The notes beneath the pieces are model-generated. The model searched no databases, was not told the origin of the DNA, and saw only the letters and a program-made list of their open reading frames with translations. This document shows, in pieces, positions 5,450 through 5,501 of a DNA stretch of 5,501 nucleotides; position 1 is the first letter of the stretch; every line of letters begins with the position of its first letter. Source of the DNA: JAAETI01 sp965368515 (GTDB lineage: Bacteria > Actinomycetota > Acidimicrobiia > Spongiisociales > UBA5794). Both the position numbers and the translations under genes were made by a program. The DNA lies in assembly GCA_965368515.1 (NCBI GenBank), contig CBDUNF010000221.1:1-5501 (forward strand), written 5' to 3'.

Positions 5450-5466
5450 CATCGCCACCAGCGATG
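5450..5466 (+). terminator. Possible hairpin terminator after the aldo/keto reductase
   Basis: CATCGC and GCGATG pair around CACCA, starting 17 bp past the TAA. No T-run follows. The rest of 5433-5501 shows no gene. Confidence 0.35.
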
Positions 5467-5501
5467 CAGTCCGTGTCAACACATCGGCGTGCTGTCACGT
5501 C

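Noticed and set aside
5139..5498. 119-codon minus-strand frame overlapping the aldo/keto reductase 3' end
   Set aside because: Antisense shadow of a well-supported gene; only about 65 codons-worth of bases lie outside it in total and no recognisable domain or start signal is present.

Overview
This is a high-GC bacterial window whose proteins look actinobacterial: a lipoprotein sugar dehydrogenase, GTG/TTG starts and weak Shine-Dalgarno sites. The lineage is inferred from composition and protein style only. Four intact genes are supported: a PQQ-type glucose/sorbosone dehydrogenase lipoprotein (minus), a GNAT acetyltransferase (plus), a TerC-family membrane protein (minus) and an aldo/keto reductase (plus). 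Between them lie short gene remnants and repeats. I see no CRISPR array, rRNA, convincing tRNA, intact transposase or defence cluster.

Positions 1-1816: the minus strand carries, in order of transcription, a truncated 5' end of a D-threonine-aldolase/D-serine-dehydratase-like (DSD1-type) PLP enzyme (1788-1455), the sugar dehydrogenase (1429-173), and a second, 91% identical 5' end of the same PLP-enzyme gene that runs off the left edge (85-1). The dehydrogenase is therefore bracketed by a direct duplication of the first ~110 bp of one gene. The upstream copy is broken and the left copy may be intact.

Positions 1817-2250: a small minus-strand reading frame (87 codons from GTG). A second short frame overlaps its start and may be the detached N-terminal part of the same protein, so this is probably a decaying gene. 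It is divergent from the GNAT gene at 2255-2725, which ends at a GC-rich hairpin.

Positions 2726-4320: the best regulatory signal in the window. A terC gene (3999-3034) has a 5' leader at about 4128-4032 with the two sequence signatures and hairpins of the yybP-ykoY manganese riboswitch. A plausible sigma70-type promoter begins just upstream. This points to Mn2+-induced expression of a Mn2+ exporter or metal-handling protein. The terC unit is flanked by two direct copies of a 61-bp element (2827-2887 and 4253-4313). Read on the minus strand, both encode nearly the same C-terminal peptide and stop codon, and look like 3' ends of an unrecognised repeated gene.

Positions 4321-5501: an aldo/keto reductase gene with a complete Asp-Tyr-Lys-His tetrad, followed by a possible hairpin terminator. 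The genes do not form one pathway. The window reads as ordinary metabolic genes set among duplication scars, with one recognisable metal riboswitch.
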